A DNA stretch of 64,000 nt from Ochotona curzoniae (GCF_017591425.1 NW_024466512.1:15441001-15505000); one strand, 5' to 3'; shown: positions 45,324 to 57,348, counted from the stretch's first letter. Made by a program: numbers and translations. Notes: generated from the sequence alone by a model not told the origin.

Positions 45324-46265
45324 AGGTACCTCCTTTTGTAAAAACTATAGCACAGGAGACACAGTAAGAAGGGGAAATGTGGTTCTAAAGCAGAGACAGA
45401 CACTACAAACAGTCATGACTTAATGTATGGGTTGCTCTTAGAACAACAGTGTGAGGTGTCTATAATGTAAACCACAAGCGATGGGTTTTAACAGCTATAA
45501 TTTTAGGGGCTCACCATGGCATCAAGGAACATCCTAACAGAGCTTGGCAAGAAGAGGATCATCCTTCCCTGATACTGAACCTAGAGCTCCTGTGGCACAG
45601 TATTATGAACCTGGTTTTCATCACCTCCATGTGGCAGGGAAGTACAGGGCAGTGGAGGGCTGCACAGACCTTACACTCTCATTGTGAACAGACACTCTAT
45701 CTTGACTATGGAAACCACTGATGAGTCCTTCTGGACCTTGAAAGTCAGTAAACTTCTTAGGGATAATTCATAGGATAACAGAAATTCAAGAGGAAGATGC
45801 TACAATTTCTACAGCTGAGTGAATAATTTTTTTAAAAAAGCTAATCGTGATCATATCTGAGTTGTGAGCTCATAGAGTTTACCCCTGTGCAAATTAAAGT
45901 ATTGCTAAATATAAATCATTAGTACAATTATAACAATTTGAAAAATATTTAATTCTGTTGACATCAGTTCATTAACATAAATTATGTAAACCAGACTATC
46001 TTATAAACTACTCTCTACAAAGTCAATTATCAGAAAACTCTATTAATACCCAAGAATCTGTGAGTATAAATAGTTACAAGCTGTATATAAGATGGATATC
46101 TTCATACAGATTATTAGAGTAACTGTTTTATCACATTTAGACCTGAAAGGAAAAGAATCTTTCAGATATCCTCATTTATAGTTACGCAAACTTCATAAAA
46201 TTCCTAGTCACATGACAACACGTCAATCTACTCTTATGAAATGTTACCCATCCTTCAAACTTTTC
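45324..46265 (-). other. ADD3: ADD3 intron 2, unique stretch
   Basis: About 0.9 kb with no recognised repeat or exon. Confidence 0.4.
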
Positions 46266-46600
46266 TCTTTTTTTAAAGATTTATTATTTATTAGAAAATC
46301 AGAGTTACTCAGATGGTAGAAGGTAGTTGGTAGAAAAATCAGAGTTGCTCAGGGTGGTAGAAGTGGAGCAAGAAAGACAGAGAGATAGATATCTTGCATC
46401 TGCTGGCTCATTCCAAATGGCCACAACAGTGGGGACTGGGCCAGGCCAAAGCCAGGAGATTCATCTGGATCTCCCAAAGGGATAGCAGAGGCCCAAGTAT
46501 TCAGGCCATTTGCAGAGAGCTGGAACAGAAGTAGAGCAGACAGGGCATAAACTGGTGCCCATGTGGAATGTCAGAACTGCAGACGGCCTCTTTACTCACT
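46266..46600 (-). repeat. CSINE copy with internal 40-bp duplication
   Basis: Reverse CSINE. The block 'agaaaatcagagttactcag...ggtagaag' near 46292-46325 is repeated as 'agaaaaatcagagttgctcag...ggtagaag' near 46332-46364. Confidence 0.8.
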
Positions 46601-46865
46601 ATTCAACTCTTTACAAACCTATTCAACTTAAAAAGTAGCTGCAGTCAACATTCTTTACTCAGGAAAAACAAGAGTAATGATATTGTGCATATATCACTCT
46701 TTACAAAAAATAGATCTGAGAATGGGATTTCATTTTTCACATAATGCCCTGCCCTCATGCCTTTGCAGAAAGAATTTAAGATAAAAAAAACAGGTAACAA
46801 AAATCAAGCCTAAGCTAAAATAAGCATAAGCAGAATAGACACAGCCAGCAGTGAGATTAACATAT

Positions 46866-46880
46866 AAAATCAAAGCCATA
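46866..46880. repeat. Target-site duplication, left copy
   Basis: AAAATCAAAGCCATA, repeated at 47178-47192. The first As of the right copy overlap the SINE A-tail, so the true length is 12-15 bp. Confidence 0.85.
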
Positions 46881-47177
46881 GGGCCCAGCGGCGTGGCCTA
46901 GCACATAAAGTCCTCGCCTTGAACGCACCAGGTTCCCATATGGGTGCCAGTTCTAATCCCAGTAGCCCCACTTCCCATCCAGCTCCCTGCTTGTGGCCTG
47001 GGAAAGCAGTCGTGCATGCATCCGTGTGTGAGACCCGGAGGAAGTTCCTGGCTCCTGGCTTCAGATTGGCGCAGCACCAGCCATTGCAGTCACTTGGAGA
47101 GTGAATCATAGGACCGAAGATCTTCTTCTCTGTGTATATCTGCCTTTCCAATGTAAATAAATAAATCTTAAAAAAAA
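46881..47177 (+). repeat. Young CSINE copy with target duplication
   Basis: Starts 'gggcccagcggcgtggccta', continues 'aaagtcctcgccttgaacgc', 'cccatatgggtgccagttct', 'ttgtggcctgggaaagcagt' and ends 'aaataaataaatctta' plus an A-run. A clear example of the forward consensus, lacking a short segment around 47012. Confidence 0.95.
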
Positions 47178-47192
47178 AAAATCAAAGCCATA

Positions 47193-47721
47193 AAGTTGCA
47201 TGCAGCTGCTAGACTTTGGTTAAATTTTATTTAAACTCTCCAGCAGCGAATATGAGTCAAGACAAGTTGCTCAAGTGTGCTGATTTACTATGGGCTTAAG
47301 ATAAAGGGCTCAGGCGAAGCACAGTTACGTACTAAACTGATGGGAAAGTACTGTGGGGTAGGATGAACAAGCTGAGTGAGAAAGACCGAAGGCTCACAGA
47401 GCCCCAAATGCCAGGGGCAAGGACACAGGTAAAATGTTTTTATCTGTTGGTGAAAATGCTTTTTTCACTTCACCACAATATCCTAACACTTTGGGCCATC
47501 TGTGTTGTCATAGAAGGATATATATGCCCTTCTGAAGCCAATTAAGAATAAGAAGAAGTGAATGTCCTTTTTAAGGCTGGTGAATAGTTTCTATATAGTA
47601 TTTTCAAAGCATTTCAAATTTTAAATCTCTTCAGCTATTTTATGTAGTTCACATTTTTTCAACACAGAATTATTCTAACACGGAATTTTTAAATTTTGTC
47701 AGAAATATTTGTAACTTTTTT
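47193..47721 (-). other. ADD3: ADD3 intron 2, unique stretch
   Basis: Nothing recognised. Confidence 0.4.
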
Positions 47722-48030
47722 TTAAAAAAAAGATTTATTTATTTTTATTGCAAAGTCAGATGTACAAAGAGAAGGAGAGACAGAGAGGACGATCACTCCC
47801 CAAGCAGCAGCAACAGCTGAAGCTGAGCCAATCTGAAGCTAGGAGCCTTTTCCAGGTCTCCCATGCAGGTGCAGGGTCCCAAGGCTTGGGGCTGTCATCG
47901 ACTGCTTTCCCAGGCCACAAGCAGGGAGCTGGATGGAAAGCAGGGCTACCGAGATTAGAACCAGCACCCATATGGGATCCCGGTGCATTCAAGGTGAGGA
48001 CTAGAGCCACTAGACTACCGCGCTGGGCTG
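47722..48030 (-). repeat. CSINE copy
   Basis: 'aaaaaagatttatttatttt', 'cagagaggacgatcactccc', 'ggccacaagcagggagctgg', 'cactagactaccgcgctggg'. Reverse and low divergence. Confidence 0.95.
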
Positions 48031-48037
48031 TGACTTT

Positions 48038-48285
48038 TCTTAAAAGATTTACTTATTTACTTGTAAGTCAGGGTTACAGAGGGAGGAAGATACACAGAGA
48101 AAGAGAAAGTGAGGTCTTTAATTGGCTGGTTGACCCCCAAGTGGCCTCAACAGTCAGTAATGAGCCAGGTAGGAGCCAGGAGCTTCATCCTGTTCTCCAC
48201 ATGGGTGTTAGGGTCCCAAGCAACGTTGGCCATCTTCCACTGCTTTCCCCTGGTCATTGGAGGGAGCTATTGGCGCTGCAGGCCA
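48038..48285 (-). repeat. Older CSINE copy, adjacent
   Basis: 'taaaagatttacttatttac', 'ggtctttaattggctggttg', 'gtaggagccaggagcttcat', 'catcttccactgctttcccc'. Right end missing. Confidence 0.8.
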
Positions 48286-48889
48286 ATATTGTGAAATACC
48301 GTTCAGATAATTTAGTTGCAAAATAGTATTAGATGTAAAATTTACTACTGACATAAAATTTAAAGATTACTAAACTTATATTTCATAGCAAGCCATGATC
48401 AGAAATATTCAGTAACTTCTTCAGTTAGATTAGAACATTATTTTACATTCATTTAGGGATATACCAAAGCATAATGACTAATCTAAAAGTAGGATCTGAG
48501 GACACATGCAGGGATTCTGAAGTTAGATTAGCAACACTTTTTGGGTTTCCACCAGAGAAGTCAGGTTAAAAGGCACACAAAAATGTATACAAAATCATAG
48601 CATAAACCAAGTCTTTTGTTTTCAGAAAACAGCACGGAAAAGGGAAGAGTGGGGGCGGGGTGGAACAACTGTGAAGAACAATTCTAACCTAGAGTGTTAC
48701 CAGGGCCACAGATTAAATAAGAGCCTTTAGAAATCAAAATATAATTAATTGATAGTCATTTCTAAAGTACTGCCACAAAAGCAATGCTTTAAATATATAT
48801 ATATGCGTACACATTGTATATGTACGTGTGTGCATATATATGTAATTTACAAAAAAACTGTCTACTGTATGCTATACCACTGCACTCAT
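48286..48889 (-). other. ADD3: ADD3 intron 2, unique stretch
   Basis: No gene. Imperfect TA/TG microsatellite at about 48794-48843. Confidence 0.4.
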
Positions 48890-49065
48890 GCTTTATTATT
48901 TCATTTAATTGTCAAAACAATCACGTTAAGAACTTGCCCTATTTTACCAACAAAGAAACTGAAGCTCAAGTAAAGTGGATTTCCTAAGGACACAAAGCAA
49001 ACAAATGGCGGAGAAAGTAAAGATGTCAACCAGGATACAAAACACTCTGTTAAACCAAACTGGAA
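48890..49065 (-). repeat. MIR SINE, reverse
   Basis: 'ttcatttaattgtcaaaaca', 'ccctattttaccaacaaagaaactgaagctc' and 'aaggacacaaagcaaacaaatggcgga' follow the reverse MIR core. Confidence 0.7.
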
Positions 49066-49841
49066 ATAAGGAGGAATGGTGCTGACCTCTAACTTAGGTA
49101 CTTGAGGATCTTCAGAATTGGCTACTGTGTTGTGTTTGTTGCTTCCGGCACGCTCCGCCCCGCCTAGGAGCTTCACCCAGCCACCTGTGCTAACAAGGAG
49201 GCATGCTCTTTTGATGTGTCCTGCATTTCATTCAACGGACATCCAGCTCCTACTGTTCTTCTTCCTTCATTTAACTCATCTTAAATGCTACTTTTACCTG
49301 ATGTTGTCCCTTATTTACAATAGCATCTTTTGCATCTCACCTTTAAACTCTTAATATCCACCCATATTACACAAATTTCTGATTCTGACTGCTTATTTTT
49401 CCTATTCTATTATACCATACTATCTGATGCCTGTGTCTTTCAAAATTTTAGATTTCCCCGAATGTAGTTTGGTGCTCAATTATTAAAATAGCATATTTCA
49501 TTTTCCTAAATACAAATGAAGTGAAGAACTGGATTTCAACCTTGATTGGTTTAATGATAGCAAAGATCTATTTCTTAGGTTATTGGCTTCAAAACTGTCT
49601 CATTATCATTTGAATGAGAAATTCCTTGTGTGTTATTATTTCTGTTCATCACATACTAGGAGAATTTTTTTTAATAAGAATTTCACCTATTAAATCTTAA
49701 AAAAAATTGTTATAAAGTCATTCGATTCTTGAACTCAAACAAAATCCTACTTAAAAACTTGGCTTATCCTCACAGCATTGTATTTTGGACAGTTCTGTCA
49801 TCAAACATATGTCCAAAAATGTATGGTAAGAAACCACTTGG
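49066..49841 (-). other. ADD3: ADD3 intron 2, possible L2 relic
   Basis: 49190-49450 has L2-like pyrimidine-rich texture ('atcttaaatgctacttttac', 'ttttgcatctcacctttaaa'). Otherwise unrecognised. Confidence 0.3.
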
Positions 49842-50010
49842 AGGCTGGCGCCATGGCAGACCATGTGAATTCTCTGCTTCTGCTGCCAGCATCCTATATA
49901 GTCATTGGTATGACCCACTTTGGATCCAGTTCCAATGCTAACGGCCTGGGAGAGCAGCAGAAGACAGTCTGAATGTGTGGGCTTCAGCTTAAAGCTAGAG
50001 ATCACAAATC
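49842..50010 (+). repeat. Truncated CSINE copy
   Basis: 'gaggctggcgccatggcaga', 'tggatccagttccaatgcta', 'cctgggagagcagcagaaga'. The 3' half is missing. Confidence 0.7.
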
Positions 50011-50129
50011 AGAACTTTCATGTGAAAGTCCATAGATGGAACATTTTCTAAATCCTAGGAAAGAATATTAATCCTATAAAAGAAATGGGGCCTGATACAG
50101 TTATTGTAATTAATGCTAAAAATAGATCA

Positions 50130-50455
50130 GCACAGGATGGCATTATGGCACAGTGGGTACAATTGCTACCTGTAATGTTGGCATCCAACATAGGCACCAG
50201 TTTGAGTACTAGCTGCTCCACTTCTGATCTAGGTTCCTGCTAATAAACTCGACAAAGCAGCAGAGAATGGTCTAAATGTTTGGCCTCTGCCGCCTATGTG
50301 GGAGATTCCAAATGAAGCCCCTGCCTTTGACCTGACTCATTGCTGGTTATTGAGGCCATTTGAAGAGTGAATCGGCAGATCAAAAATCTTTCTCTCTCTT
50401 CCTCTCTCTCTAACTTGGATTTTCAAAATATATAAATAAATCTTTTTAAAAATAA
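50130..50455 (+). repeat. CSINE copy
   Basis: 'aggatggcattatggcacag', 'tagctgctccacttctgatc', 'gactcattgctggttattga', 'atataaataaatctttttaa'. Forward. Confidence 0.85.
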
Positions 50456-50947
50456 AATTTAAAATCAGTTGATAAATCGAATAAGTTGACATTTAGTAAT
50501 ATGTAACTTATTCAATAACTCAGGAAATAATACTGACAACTAGGAACATGAAAGATAAATTTTAAATAGTTACAGCTGCCTGTTTTGCTGGTAATAATTA
50601 CTACAAAAGAAAAATAGTGACAAAAACAAAACAAAAAAAAGTCACAAAAAACACAAGCATGAAGATACCCTGCAATTGTGCTATTACACCTCTCCTACAG
50701 GGGGATTAGGAGCATGACAAACTTACTTAGAAATTCTCCATTAAGAAATGCATTCATTTGCAAATAGATTATCACTGGCCCTGTTGAAAGGAGAATAAAA
50801 CAAATAAACCAAATTTTCTTCTGGATAATCTTTCTGCTGCATCTGTGTCCTAGTTAATATGAAGCTCAATTAAACTAGAAAGCTGTCTTTCCTGGAAGCT
50901 GATATACAATAAAATATCACCAAGTTAGAAATGGATGCTGGTATATT
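50456..50947 (-). other. ADD3: ADD3 intron 2, unique stretch
   Basis: Nothing recognised. Confidence 0.4.
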
Positions 50948-51200
50948 CTTTTTTTTTTTTTTAAATTGATTTTATTTATTTGAAATGCTGAGTTAGCAAG
51001 AGACAGCAAGAGAGAGATCTTCCATCTGCTGCCTCACATCCCAAATAGCTGCAATCACAGGTCCTGGACAGAGTCAAAGTCAGGAGCTCTTTCCAAGTCT
51101 CCCATGTGAACAGAGACCCAGTCACTTAGGCCGTCTTCTGCTGCTTTCCCAGCTGCAGCAATAGGAATCCAAAGCTGAGAAGCCTGGGGACACAGGTTAA
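50948..51200 (-). repeat. CSINE copy, right-truncated
   Basis: Poly-T then 'attgattttatttatttgaa', 'gatcttccatctgctgcctc', 'aggagctctttccaagtctc', 'tctgctgctttcccagctgc'. Confidence 0.85.
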
Positions 51201-51339
51201 TCTGATTTTAGGATTAGAAAATCTTTGGGTTGGGTTGATTTAACTTGAGCAACAGAACTTAAAAATGAATAAGGGAAAAAAATATGTATGTAAGTTTTTT
51301 CAGTGTTGGATACTGTAAAAGTATAGCCTCGATTAGAGT

Positions 51340-51500
51340 TTAAAGTTCAAATTCTGACCCCACCTTTAACTAACCTATAAATTACTTGGTAATTTCAATT
51401 AATTCATGTGTAAATTAAAGAATTAACATTTCTTTGACCTGCCTTGAGGATTAAGGATTTTCATAATATATAAGTACTCAGCACATAGTAAGAACTTAAC
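51340..51500 (+). repeat. MIR-like SINE
   Basis: 'aaattacttggtaatttcaattaattcatgtgtaaattaaag' and 'cttgaggattaaggattttcataatatataagtactcagcacatagta' follow the MIR 3' half. Confidence 0.55.
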
Positions 51501-51774
51501 ACAAAAGTATTACACTTTGCTTTTGTTTTTCTTTCCTTTTCTTCCCAAATGAACTAAAAATTTCAAACCAAAGACTTATGAAGTTTGATCTACAAACAGA
51601 AATTAGTAATATCTTTGATACTGACCATAACAGGTTGTGTATTTTACCTAAGAAAATGAAATTTAATAGTCACAGGAGACCCATAAAAATGTTAAAAGGA
51701 TTCTATTAGCAGAAACCGTACAAGCTTGAACTGAAGGAAATAAAGACAACGCAGAGAGTACAGAGCCTTGTGTG

Positions 51775-52090
51775 GGCTGGGGCAGACACACTGGCACAGT
51801 GGGTAAGATAATGCTTGGGATGCCCACTTCCCAAGCCACAGGGTGTCGAGGATCAGAGCTTGACTCCATTTCTGTCTCAAACTCCCTGCTAACACACACC
51901 CTGGGAGGCAGCAGGTGATGAGTCAAATCCTTGGATTCTGGCACCCCTGCGGAAGGCCAGGCTGGGCTCCAGGCTAAGTGCTTCTGCCTGGGCCAGCTTC
52001 AGCTGCTGTTGCATCCAAGACGTGAAGCAGCAAGGGGAAGGTTATTTATTGCCTGTCCCTCTGTCATAAATAAACATATTAATGAATGAA
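51775..52090 (+). repeat. CSINE copy
   Basis: 'ctggggcagacacactggca', 'cctgggaggcagcaggtgat', 'gctgctgttgcatccaagac', 'gtcataaataaacatattaa'. Forward, older type. Confidence 0.8.
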
Positions 52091-52689
52091 AAATAATAAG
52101 TAAATCTAAAGAGGACTTTGGACTCTAAAAAGGAAGCATCCAACACACAGAGAAACACAAACAACCTTTCAAGGAAAAGGAAAAACGATTTAGACATTAG
52201 AATCAGGAACCTAGAGGGTAAAACCAAGAGCCATGGAAAGTTACTCAAGCAGTAGACTGAGCCTCCAAACATTAGCTCATATTTCACAATTGGTTTGGCA
52301 CCAGCAACGCCTCTGAATTCCCCAATTTTCTCTGCTTTTGAACAGGAACACCAGTAACAGTCACATTATCCCTGTCCCACAACAGGGGATTTGGAACAGA
52401 AAATTTGTCCCTTTGGTTCACAATATATTGAACAGAACGATACTTTAGAAGCTGCATTTAATGAATGGCAGCCTGAGGAGTATTATTTGCATGTAGACGA
52501 AATTTAGACAGTGAAATTCTGGATTTAAACTAATGTTATAATAAATGAGACTGTTAGGGCATGTTAAGGGAGGGTCAACATATTTTGAATATGGGAGGAA
52601 AAGAAATAATTGGTGGCTCATTGGCAGACTGGTACTTTAAACTCTGATCATAAAAGGCACAATTCTCTCCTTAAAAGGTGGAGCCCGAG
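52091..52689 (-). other. ADD3: ADD3 intron 2, unique stretch
   Basis: Nothing recognised. Confidence 0.4.
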
Positions 52690-52992
52690 ACAGGTGTTTG
52701 GTACAGCTGTTAGGTTATTGTTTGACATTCCTATAACTGGTGTCGAAGATTCTGGTTGCAGGTCCTGCCTTCACTCTGCATTCCAGGTTCCTGGTAATGT
52801 GCACCCTGGGAGGCAGCAGGAAATTGCCCAGTGACCTGTGCTCCCACACTGGAGACCCAGACAGAGTTTGAGGTTCCTGACTTCTGCCTGGCCTGGTTCG
52901 TGCTGTTGTGGACATCTGGAGAGTGGACCAGTGGATGAAAAATCTGTCTGTCTCTTTCTGCCTCTCAAATAAATTTTGAAAATAAAAGTTTT
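52690..52992 (+). repeat. CSINE copy
   Basis: 'tttggtacagctgttaggtt', 'gcaccctgggaggcagcagg', 'ttcctgacttctgcctggcc', 'tctcaaataaattttgaaaa'. Forward. Confidence 0.85.
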
Positions 52993-53039
52993 TTTTTAAA
53001 GGCAGATCTTTTCTTTTTTTTTTTAAGATTTATTTTAAG

Positions 53040-53435
53040 GTACATCTTAATTCCCTCTCATTGCCTACCAGCTGGTTGGATAGCTCATTTCTAATCAATA
53101 AATTGGTGTTGTGTGATGTCTGAGATCAGGTCACTAAAAGCTCTCTCTGCACTTGGGGAAACAACAGTCCAGCAGTCTTGGTGAAAGACCCTGACAAGGA
53201 ATATGCCTTGTTATCAATGGTCATGTGTGTTATCTATCTGATGAGCGGCTCCTAATCCAGGGTCCTTCAGGAGACAGCAACACGGGCTGATATCCTGACA
53301 GCAAATTCATGAAAGAACTTCAGCCAGAACAGCTCAGCTAAGCTGTGTGGCAAATGGTTAGTAAGCAGCATATAACTAATAGAAGCTACCACAGATCATT
53401 TCCTTAAGAGCAAATCTTTGCTGCACTGAAAGAAA
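53040..53435. other. Unclassified intronic block
   Basis: About 400 bp of non-AT-rich, unique-looking sequence between SINEs in intron 2, with no open frame and no repeat family I recognise. May be an old LTR or DNA-transposon relic or a conserved non-coding element. Confidence 0.3.
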
Positions 53436-53439
53436 TGTG

Positions 53440-53675
53440 AGGGCAGGTGTCTGGCTAACTAAAGTGGGGTTTAATTACCAGTTCCTGATTCCAGCTTCCT
53501 GTTCATGCGGCCCTCCAGAGGTTGGGTACCCGGATCCCTGCCACCCACGTGGAAGACCTGGATTGAGATCCAAGTTTTAGCCCAGCACAGTCCCAGTCAC
53601 CACAGGCACGTGAAGAATGAACCAGCAGCTGGGAACTCTTTCTCTCTCTCAAGTAAGACAACAAAAGTTAAGAAG
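53440..53675 (+). repeat. CSINE copy
   Basis: 'ggcaggtgtctggctaacta', 'gattccagcttcctgttcat', 'gatccctgccacccacgtgg', 'gaatgaaccagcagctggga'. Confidence 0.8.
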
Positions 53676-54194
53676 AAAAAGAAATTTGAAAATCCTTGTC
53701 TTAAAATATGGCAGGAAGATAAAATTAATAGGTGTTTCACAAAAGAATTAACCTAAATGCTTTCTAACCTCAATCTTTTTCATCTCTCCCTGTGCGGAAA
53801 CGATCATTCCGGAAACTGACTTGGGTAATCGTGACCCACATGTCTGCCCTTTCCCACTATGAAGTCTTCTAGGCATGAGTGAACGGGTACTTGTAAGCTA
53901 ATTCACAAAAGGAACATCTAAGCTTAAGAAACAATAGAAGCAGGCACTTAAAGTTATGGCCTCTTCAGTTTAATAAGCAAACTAAAACACAAACATGCTG
54001 GCATGTAGTTTAGTACTTCTTTCACCCAGTCTTTAGAATTAAACCTGAACGGTCCTGTGAGGCACTTTCCAGAGAAGTGTAAATATTTAAAAACCACGAA
54101 TAGCCTCTAAATTTCATCTGACTCTTTTCATTACTTCATACCATTTGTTACTACAATTATTTGATTAATAATTTAGCTCTTTAAGAGTTATTTA
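53676..54194 (-). other. ADD3: ADD3 intron 2, unique stretch
   Basis: Nothing recognised. Confidence 0.4.
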
Positions 54195-54463
54195 TTGAGG
54201 ACATGGTGTGGTAGCCCTGCGGCTGTGGGTACCAGTTATAATCCCGGCAGCCCTGCTTCCCATCCAGCTCCCTGTTTGTGGCTTGGGAAAGCATTTGAGG
54301 ATGGCCCAAAGCTTTGGGACCCTGCATCTGTGTGGAAGACCCAGAAGAGGCTCTAGGCTCCTGGCTTCAGCTTCAGCTGTCACGACCACTTAGGGAGTGA
54401 ACCATTGGATGGAAGCTCTTCCTTTCTGTATATCTGACTTTTCAATAAAAATCAATCTTCTTA
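54195..54463 (+). repeat. CSINE copy
   Basis: 'aggacatggtgtggtagccc', 'ataatcccggcagccctgct', 'gaggatggcccaaagctttg', 'tcaataaaaatcaatcttct'. It abuts a reverse copy, giving a head-to-head A-tail/T-tail junction near 54464. Confidence 0.9.
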
Positions 54464-54892
54464 AAAACAGATTTATTTATTGAAAGGCAGAGTTATAGAG
54501 AGAGGGAGGAAAGGCTAGAGAGAAAGGGCAAGAGAAAAAGAAAGAGGAAGGTCAGAGAGGGAGAGAAGACGGAGGCAGAAGGAGACAGAGAAGGAGGGTG
54601 GAAGCAGAGACGGACAGGGAGGGACAACGATGGGAGGGAGAAGACACGGAGGAGGCGGGGGAAGGAGTTCCTCTATCCATGGTTTCATTTCCCAAATGGC
54701 TGTAATGGCCAGGGAAAATGAGCCGAGCCTAATCCAGGGGCCTAGAAATCCATCTGGGTCTCCCATCTCCCATTTCCTTCCTAGATATATTATCACTGAG
54801 CTGGATCAGAAGTGGAGCAGCCAGGACACTGGATGTATAGAATTCCAGTTCACCGGTGGTGGCTTAAACCACTGTGCTACAATGCCAACCCC
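54464..54892 (-). repeat. CSINE copy with expanded purine tract
   Basis: 'aacagatttatttattgaaa', then about 170 bp of G/A-rich sequence (54490-54660) where normal copies have about 30 bp, then 'ctctatccatggtttcattt' and 'accactgtgctacaatgcca'. Confidence 0.88.
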
Positions 54893-54960
54893 AATCAGTT
54901 CTTAAAGATGGAGCCTCTTTAAAGAAGCCAATAAACCTATTTTTATCTAAACCATAATGT

Positions 54961-55262
54961 GGGGGTGGGCATTAGCCCTAGTAGTTAAACACTCCTATCC
55001 TATGTCAAGGTACCTGAGTTTGATATTTGGCTCTCGTTCCTGACTCCAGCTTCCTGTTAACGCAGACCCTGGGAAGCAGTGGTGATCAGCTGGCTCTCAG
55101 CCACCCACATGAGAAACCTGGATTAAGTTCCTGACTCCAAGCTTCAGCCTGACCCTGTCCCTGATCTTGTAAGCATTGGGGGAGTGAACCAACAGGATGT
55201 GAACTATGTTGATATTTTGTCTTTGTCTCCCTGCCTCTCAAATATTCTTGAAAAAGTATAAA
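54961..55262 (+). repeat. CSINE copy
   Basis: 'gggggtgggcattagcccta', 'cctgactccagcttcctgtt', 'cagaccctgggaagcagtgg', 'tctcaaatattcttgaaaaa'. Confidence 0.8.
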
Positions 55263-56232
55263 TAGTTAATGTATTTATAAACACAGAAACTTGGGTTTGC
55301 ATAATGTAAGGCATTGATCATTTACTCTCTCAACATGGTTTCTGTAGTTAATCTTGTTTTCATTTGGAAGGGATTTCTTTCGGCTGAATGGTACACTTTA
55401 AAAATTCCTCAAAACTTGTATCACTAATACAACTTGTACTTCAAGGCTTTCATCAAGACCACTGGAATGGAGAATTATTCAGAGTGGAATTCCCCTTTAG
55501 CTCTGGACTCAACCTCTATGATTAAATTCTAAAGGGCACAACAAAAATGATCTACCATGGCCACAACAGGCTGTTATAGACACCTCGGCACTTATTTTAG
55601 TACCTAAACTGGAAACCTAATATATATAACCATACCCTGTGCAACATGTGTCTATGTGGGCCAAACTCTGACTTGAAGGGCCTGTCCTCCTCATTATGCA
55701 TAAGGTATAAATCCATTTTTCCTTTTAAATCAAGCTCTTTCTTCATTACAATTTTCACATAAAATTTATATACGTAAGTATTCTGTGATGTTTTCATATA
55801 TTTATGCACTATGTAATGTTCACTCAATATTAATTTCCTCAAAAAATTAACACTTCTTGTATAACAAAGACACCCAATAGAGAACTATACAGTTGTTCTC
55901 TCATTTTTCGTCAGTCATAACATAACCTGTGTAATTCCACTAAAATCACTTGAAAATGATTCAGAATCTGGATCCTCTGTGCAGACATTTTCAGTACAAG
56001 TTATATTTATAACTCACTGCTCATCTGGGTACTGTGGTATATATGTACACATGGATGACTGCAGCCATGTAATAACAGCCTACCAAATCAACCTTCCTAC
56101 ACTGCTCTGAACAGAAAGGCACCCACAAGGAGATGAGAACACACAGGGGATGAAGCTCACCCATTTTTGCTTCCTATGACTTGAGTCATTCTTTTTTTTC
56201 TTTTTCTTTTTTTGTTTTTAGATTTATTTTTT
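55263..56232 (-). other. ADD3: ADD3 intron 2, unique stretch
   Basis: About 1 kb of AT-rich sequence with no recognised repeat or exon. Confidence 0.4.
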
Positions 56233-56570
56233 TAAAAGATTGATTTTTATTGCAAAGTCAGATATAAACAGAGAGGAGGAGAGATAGAGAGGAAGATCTT
56301 CCGTCTGATGATTCACTCCCCAAGTGAGCGCAACACCCGGTGCTGTGCCAATCTGAAGCCAGGAGCCCAGAGCCTCTTCCAGGTCTCCCATGCAGAGCCC
56401 AGAGCCTCTTCCGGATCTCCCATGCAGGTGCAGGGTCCCAAGGCTTTGGGCCATCCTCAACTGCTTTCCCAGGCCACAGGCATGGAGCTGGATGGGAAGC
56501 GGGGCTGCCGGGACTAGAACCGGTACCCATATGGGATCCCGGTGCGTTCAAGGCCACCACGCTGGGCCTG
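56233..56570 (-). repeat. CSINE copy with 33-bp internal duplication
   Basis: Reverse CSINE. The segment 'gagcccagagcctcttccaggtctcccatgca' is followed at once by a near-identical 'gagcccagagcctcttccggatctcccatgca' (about 56363-56427). Otherwise close to consensus. Confidence 0.94.
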
Positions 56571-56866
56571 AGTCATTCTTTTTTCTTCTTCACAGATAAT
56601 TCAGTCTGAATTAGATGTCCTTGAATTCAACAGATCTTTGCTCCTCTTTTAATGAAGTATTTCACCGAGGAAACACACAAGGAAAATGTATACCAAGCAC
56701 AATGCTACTGTTACTCAAGCTCTAGAAATCAAATGTAGAAAGCAGATACCTGCCTCTTCTTTCAAAGACTGGGGAGCCCCCGTCCCCACCCTGCGTGCTC
56801 AGGAGTGCTGGAGAGCCTTTCTGCCTCATTACATCGAGGTTTCTCAAGGAAGGGAAGTACGACCTA

Positions 56867-57105
<239 letters not shown>

Positions 57106-57216
57106 CTGCATTAACAAACACAAAGCAAAATGACATTCATGAGAAATTCAGTAAACCTGTGATTTTATATGAGTCAAGCAGAACTTTTATACTTTTCCTT
57201 CAAAATGTTTGTCAGG

Positions 57217-57289
57217 TTTTTTTAAAACATATTTATTTATCTGAAGAGCAGGGTTTTGGAGGGCTGAGGAGAAAGAGAGAAAATAAGAC

Positions 57290-57348
<59 letters not shown>

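Noticed and set aside
46881..46960. Independent tRNA genes
   Set aside because: tRNA-like A and B box texture belongs to the 5' ends of tRNA-derived CSINE copies and is repeated throughout the window.
47748..48326. 192-codon plus-strand open frame
   Set aside because: Translation of two adjacent reverse CSINE copies.
57315..57345. CRISPR-like or satellite array
   Set aside because: It is a simple (AG)n microsatellite inside a SINE. The window is eukaryotic and has no spacer structure.
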